From: Acidovorax sp. FHTAMBA
GTDB taxonomy: Bacteria > Pseudomonadota > Gammaproteobacteria > Burkholderiales > Burkholderiaceae_C
Direction of reading: 5' to 3'
Assembly (NCBI RefSeq): GCF_038958875.1
Contig: NZ_CP152407.1
Location: 2,239,501 to 2,303,500 of the forward strand
DNA length: 64,000 nucleotides
The notes under the pieces were generated by a model. That model did no database searches and had not been told where the DNA came from. It saw only the letters and a list, made by a program, of their open reading frames with translations. The translations under genes were made by a program, and so were the position numbers. Of this stretch, positions 60,737 to 64,000 are shown one piece after another. Each line of letters opens with the position of its first letter. The first letter of the stretch is position 1.

Positions 60737-61032
60737 GTCTTAGGATGCGCCCGTCCGGGGCGCCGGGTATCTGCCTGTCGTGCAACCGGGCGGTTGCTGA
60801 GCCAGTCTCAGGCGGATGAGTTCAGGATTGGGAGCCCGGAAGCGTGGCTTCCTTCGTCCCCAGCAGTGTGCTGATGTGGCGGGCAACTGGAGCCCGCAAC
60901 GAGGGGTATTGTCGCATGGACCGATAATCCAAGGTTTGAGAGCTTGTTCGGCGTTTTCCGGAGACCCGGAAATGACCTCCTGGACAGGCTCGGATGCAGA
61001 CATCCTGCCCACTTTCGCAAGTCAGAACCCCC
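60737..61032. other. Spacer between divergent rhlE and ettA
   Basis: Nearly 300 bases between two divergent genes. Short GC-rich inverted motifs occur around 60775-60800, but I see no gene and no convincing promoter boxes. Confidence 0.5.
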
Positions 61033-62694
61033 ATGGCCCAATACGTTTACTCGATGAATCGCGTCTCCAAGACCGTGCCACCCAAGCGGCAGATCTTGAA
61101 AGACATTTCCCTGAGCTTCTTCCCCGGCGCCAAGATCGGCGTGCTGGGTCTGAACGGTTCCGGCAAGTCCACACTGCTCAAGATCATGGCCGGCGTCGAC
61201 AAGGAGATCGAAGGCGAAGCCATCCCCATGCCGGGAATCAAGATCGGCTATCTGCCCCAGGAACCCCAGCTCAACAACGAGCACACGGTGCGCGAAAGCG
61301 TAGAAGAGGCCATGGGCGAGGTGTTTGCCGCCAAGGCCAAGCTCGAAGAGGTGTATGCCGCTTATGCAGAGCCAGATGCGGATTTCGATGCCCTGGCGGC
61401 CGAGCAGGCGCGCCTTGAAGCCATCATCGCCACCGCGGGCACGGACTCCGAGCACCAGCTTGAAATCGCAGCCGATGCGCTGCGCCTGCCGCCCTGGGAT
61501 GCCAAGATCGGCCTGCTGTCGGGTGGTGAAAAGCGCCGTGTGGCGCTGTGCCGCCTCCTGCTGTCCAAGCCCGACATGTTGCTGCTCGACGAGCCCACCA
61601 ACCACCTGGACGCCGAATCGGTGGACTGGCTGGAGCAGTTCCTGCACCGCTTCCCTGGCACCGTGGTGGCCATCACCCACGATCGATACTTCCTTGACAA
61701 CGCGGCCGAGTGGATCCTGGAGCTGGACCGGGGCTATGGCCACCCCTACAAGGGCAACTACAGCACCTGGCTGGACCAGAAGCAGGCCCGCCTGGAATCC
61801 GAAAACAAGGGTGAGGAAGCCCGCGCCAAGGCCCTGAAGAAGGAACTGGAATGGGTGCGCCAGAACGCCAAGGGCCGCCAGGCCAAGAGCAAGGCGCGTA
61901 TCGCCCGCTTCGAGGAACTGAGCGACTACGAATACCAAAAGCGCAACGAAACGCAGGAAATCTTCATTCCTGTGGCCGAGCGCCTGGGTACACAGGTGAT
62001 CGAATTCCACAACGTCACCAAGTCGTTTGGCGACCGCGTGCTCATTGACAACCTGTCCATGACGATCCCGGCAGGCGCCATCGTCGGCATCATCGGCCCG
62101 AACGGTGCCGGTAAATCGACCCTGTTCAAGCTCATCGCTGGCCGCGAGAAGCCCGATAGCGGTGAGGTGGTGATCGGTGCCACGGTGAAGATGGCCTTTG
62201 TGGACCAGCACCGCGATGCCCTGTCGGACGACAAGACCGTGTGGGAAGACATCTCCGGTGGCCTGGACATGATCAACATCGGCAAGTTCACCATGGCCAG
62301 CCGTGCCTACGCCGGGCGCTTCAACTTCAACGGCGGCGACCAGCAAAAGAAGGTCGGCTTGCTTTCCGGTGGTGAACGCGGTCGCCTGCATCTGGCCAAG
62401 ACACTGATCGCGGGCGGCAACGTGCTGCTGCTGGACGAACCCTCCAACGACCTGGACGTGGAAACCCTGCGTGCACTGGAAGACGCCCTGCTCGAATATG
62501 CGGGCACAGTGTTGGTAATCAGCCACGATCGCTGGTTCCTCGACCGGATTGCCACGCACATCCTGGCCGCTGAAGGCGACAGCCAGTGGACGTTCTTCGA
62601 CGGCAACTACCAGGAGTACGAGGCCGACAAGAAGAAGCGTCTGGGCGAAGAAGGCGCAAAACCCAAGCGTATGCGGTTCAAGGCCCTCAAATAG
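61033..62694 (+). CDS. ettA: EttA, energy-dependent translational throttle (ABC-F)
   Basis: A 553-residue ABC-F protein with two ATPase domains. Walker A motifs are GLNGSGKST (near residue 40) and GPNGAGKST (near 358). Signatures are LSGGEKRR and LSGGERGR, and Walker B segments are MLLLDEPTNHLD and VLLLDEPSNDLD. The interdomain linker and the arm insertion fit EttA, which gates the first elongation step by ATP/ADP ratio. The ATG at 61033 gives the standard N-terminus MAQYVYSMNRVSKTVPP. Confidence 0.95.
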   Translation: MAQYVYSMNRVSKTVPPKRQILKDISLSFFPGAKIGVLGLNGSGKSTLLKIMAGVDKEIEGEAIPMPGIKIGYLPQEPQLNNEHTVRESVEEAMGEVFAAKAKLEEVYAAYAEPDADFDALAAEQARLEAIIATAGTDSEHQLEIAADALRLPPWDAKIGLLSGGEKRRVALCRLLLSKPDMLLLDEPTNHLDAESVDWLEQFLHRFPGTVVAITHDRYFLDNAAEWILELDRGYGHPYKGNYSTWLDQKQARLESENKGEEARAKALKKELEWVRQNAKGRQAKSKARIARFEELSDYEYQKRNETQEIFIPVAERLGTQVIEFHNVTKSFGDRVLIDNLSMTIPAGAIVGIIGPNGAGKSTLFKLIAGREKPDSGEVVIGATVKMAFVDQHRDALSDDKTVWEDISGGLDMINIGKFTMASRAYAGRFNFNGGDQQKKVGLLSGGERGRLHLAKTLIAGGNVLLLDEPSNDLDVETLRALEDALLEYAGTVLVISHDRWFLDRIATHILAAEGDSQWTFFDGNYQEYEADKKKRLGEEGAKPKRMRFKALK

Positions 62695-62754
62695 GGCGTC
62701 TGGTCAAGTAGCATTGCACCCGGAGCCCCGTCGGGCAATTGATTCCTCCCCACC

Positions 62755-64000
62755 ATGTCCCAGCCTGCTTCTCGTTCGAGAACCGTTTTTCGCGCTTGTG
62801 TCGTCAACGCCGTGCGCGGGGGCGAGGCCTTGATGCAGGAACTGGTCAAGGTCACGCAGGGGGCCCTGACGGCGGAAGAGTCTGTGGTGCGCAACATCCA
62901 GCAGCGCAATCTGGTCAGTGACAGCCTGCGCCTGCTGACCCAGCACGAAGCAGCGCTGGTCAAGGGCTATCCAATGGCGCTGCTGGAGATTTTTGCGGAG
63001 GGCCCTTCTGCCGCCAAAGGCCGCAGCTCCGCGGAAGACACCGGAATGGACTTTGGCGAGCTCTCGCTCATGGACGAGAGCGAAATGCAGGCGCAGGTCG
63101 AGCTCTCCAAGGCGCAGCAATCCGCGCTGCATGCCACCGATGCCGTGCTGGCAGAGCTCAACACGCTGGTCAGTTCTGCGCAGGGGCTTCGCAGCGTGCA
63201 GCCCGAGCGCAACCCGCTGCGGCCCGAGAGCTACATCCGTGCCCTTCAGCGGGTGGTGGGTGACACCGGTGTTTCTGCCGAGGTGCGCCAGCTGTGGATG
63301 CAGCACATGCGTGACCTGCTGGGCAAGCTGCTGGTGGAGGAATACAAGAAGACAGCCGCCAGCCTGCGCGAACACGGCGTGCAACCCGTGGGGTATGCCG
63401 TGGTGGGCACGCCGGGCGGGCAGGGCGGGCGCGGCGGCGGTTACGGTGGCCCCGGCATGAACACCGGGATGGGCACCGGATACGGCAGCGGATATTCCGG
63501 CTACGGTCATTCGACCAGCGCACCCATGAGCGAATACGGCACCACCGGGTACGGCCGTGGTGGCGGTCCGTCGACGGGCTGGAGCGGGGATTCCACGCAG
63601 TCCGCCATGGCGCCGGCTGCGGAAGAAGCGTTGCTCACCGTGGGCATCCTGCGCCAGATGCTGGCGGGTGGAGACCCGTTCAGCGTCCCCGCGCATGGCG
63701 TGATGCCATCTCAGCCGGTGGCGCTGCAGCCGGGCTGGGGTGGGCCTGTGGTGGGGATGCCGGTGGGGGGCGCGCAGGGCGCGCCCATGGCGCACGCAGG
63801 CGGGTACTTCCCAGCCGGTGCGGCGGCAGAGGCCATTGAAGACATGGCCCAGCTCGAGCGTCTGGTGGGCCGGCTTGCCAACGGCAGCCCGGCGGCTTCC
63901 CTGTCGGCGCCCTTGTCTGGATGGCGCGCCTCGGGTGTGGCGCCGGTGGTTTACGCCGCGATGCCCATGGAGGCCGCAGCACAGTCGCCTGCGGTGGCCA
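62755..64000 (+). CDS. DUF1631 family protein (5' part)
   Basis: 415 codons are present before the window edge. The N-terminal region (FRACVVNAVRGGEALMQELVK, MDFGELSLMDESEMQAQVELSKAQQSALHA, NPLRPESYIRALQRVV) fits the DUF1631 family of betaproteobacteria and gammaproteobacteria. Residues about 218-290 form a Gly/Tyr/Ser-rich low-complexity linker. The function is unknown. It lies 60 bases after ettA on the same strand. Confidence 0.75.
   Translation, partial: MSQPASRSRTVFRACVVNAVRGGEALMQELVKVTQGALTAEESVVRNIQQRNLVSDSLRLLTQHEAALVKGYPMALLEIFAEGPSAAKGRSSAEDTGMDFGELSLMDESEMQAQVELSKAQQSALHATDAVLAELNTLVSSAQGLRSVQPERNPLRPESYIRALQRVVGDTGVSAEVRQLWMQHMRDLLGKLLVEEYKKTAASLREHGVQPVGYAVVGTPGGQGGRGGGYGGPGMNTGMGTGYGSGYSGYGHSTSAPMSEYGTTGYGRGGGPSTGWSGDSTQSAMAPAAEEALLTVGILRQMLAGGDPFSVPAHGVMPSQPVALQPGWGGPVVGMPVGGAQGAPMAHAGGYFPAGAAAEAIEDMAQLERLVGRLANGSPAASLSAPLSGWRASGVAPVVYAAMPMEAAAQSPAVA

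Noticed and set aside
59132..60874. 580-codon plus-strand frame opposite rhlE
   Set aside because: Reverse reading of the helicase; composition is biased and there is no ribosome-binding site.

Overview
The window reads as a high-GC betaproteobacterial chromosome of the Comamonadaceae type (Hydrogenophaga/Acidovorax-like). The indications are a Cupriavidus-style hydrogenase accessory cluster, red-type (form IC) RuBisCO with CbbX, a PhaR polyhydroxyalkanoate regulator, a YejABEF transporter, and two families of short interspersed palindromic repeats of the kind common in that family. The taxonomic placement is inference from gene content.

Layout. (1) 1-16174, + strand: the distal part of a membrane-bound [NiFe]-hydrogenase operon. 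It runs hoxL (end only), hoxO, hoxQ, hoxR, hoxT, hoxV, hypA, hypB, hypF (short form), hypC, hypD, hypE, an unknown gene, hypX, then the H2-sensing regulators hoxA, hoxB, hoxC and hoxJ. Most junctions are 4-base start/stop overlaps, so this looks like one transcription unit. (2) 16165-28809, - strand: a complete Calvin-cycle operon, cbbL-S-X-Y-E-F-P-T-Z-G-K-A, with divergent cbbR at 28916. Its last gene meets hoxJ tail to tail with a 10-base overlap. Together the two blocks encode H2 oxidation (maturation and H2 sensing) and CO2 fixation. (3) 29.9-32.4 kb: insertion-sequence debris (an IS3-family fragment fused to an IS21/IstB fragment), a host gene cut by the IS21 end, a P4-type tyrosine integrase, a hairpin terminator and tRNA-Ser(GGA). 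The integrase lies next to the 3' end of the tRNA, so the DNA to its left, possibly including the whole lithoautotrophy block, may be an integrated island. The other end is outside the window. (4) 32.5-64 kb: ordinary chromosomal genes, namely an SPFH/NfeD pair, a PLP amino-acid decarboxylase, a fasciclin protein, an exported ATP-dependent DNA ligase, fabI, yejABEF interrupted by an MNT/HEPN toxin-antitoxin pair, a lipocalin, an unknown membrane protein, a GST, an MscS channel, phaR, rimO, tRNA-Arg(TCT), a Kef-type antiporter, an M14 peptidase, an EEP-family hydrolase, an NAD(P)-binding protein, a DEAD-box helicase, ettA and a partial DUF1631 protein.

Most notable observations: an apparently in-frame repeat insertion in phosphoglycerate kinase next to its substrate-binding strand; a related repeat at the start of hoxB; a HypB with three His-rich segments, one of them inside the GTPase domain; a short HypF; an unrecognised gene inside the hyp operon; the MNT/HEPN pair placed inside yejABEF; and a second repeat family that supplies the only visible start codon of the exported DNA ligase. 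I saw no CRISPR array, rRNA, prophage or replication origin.
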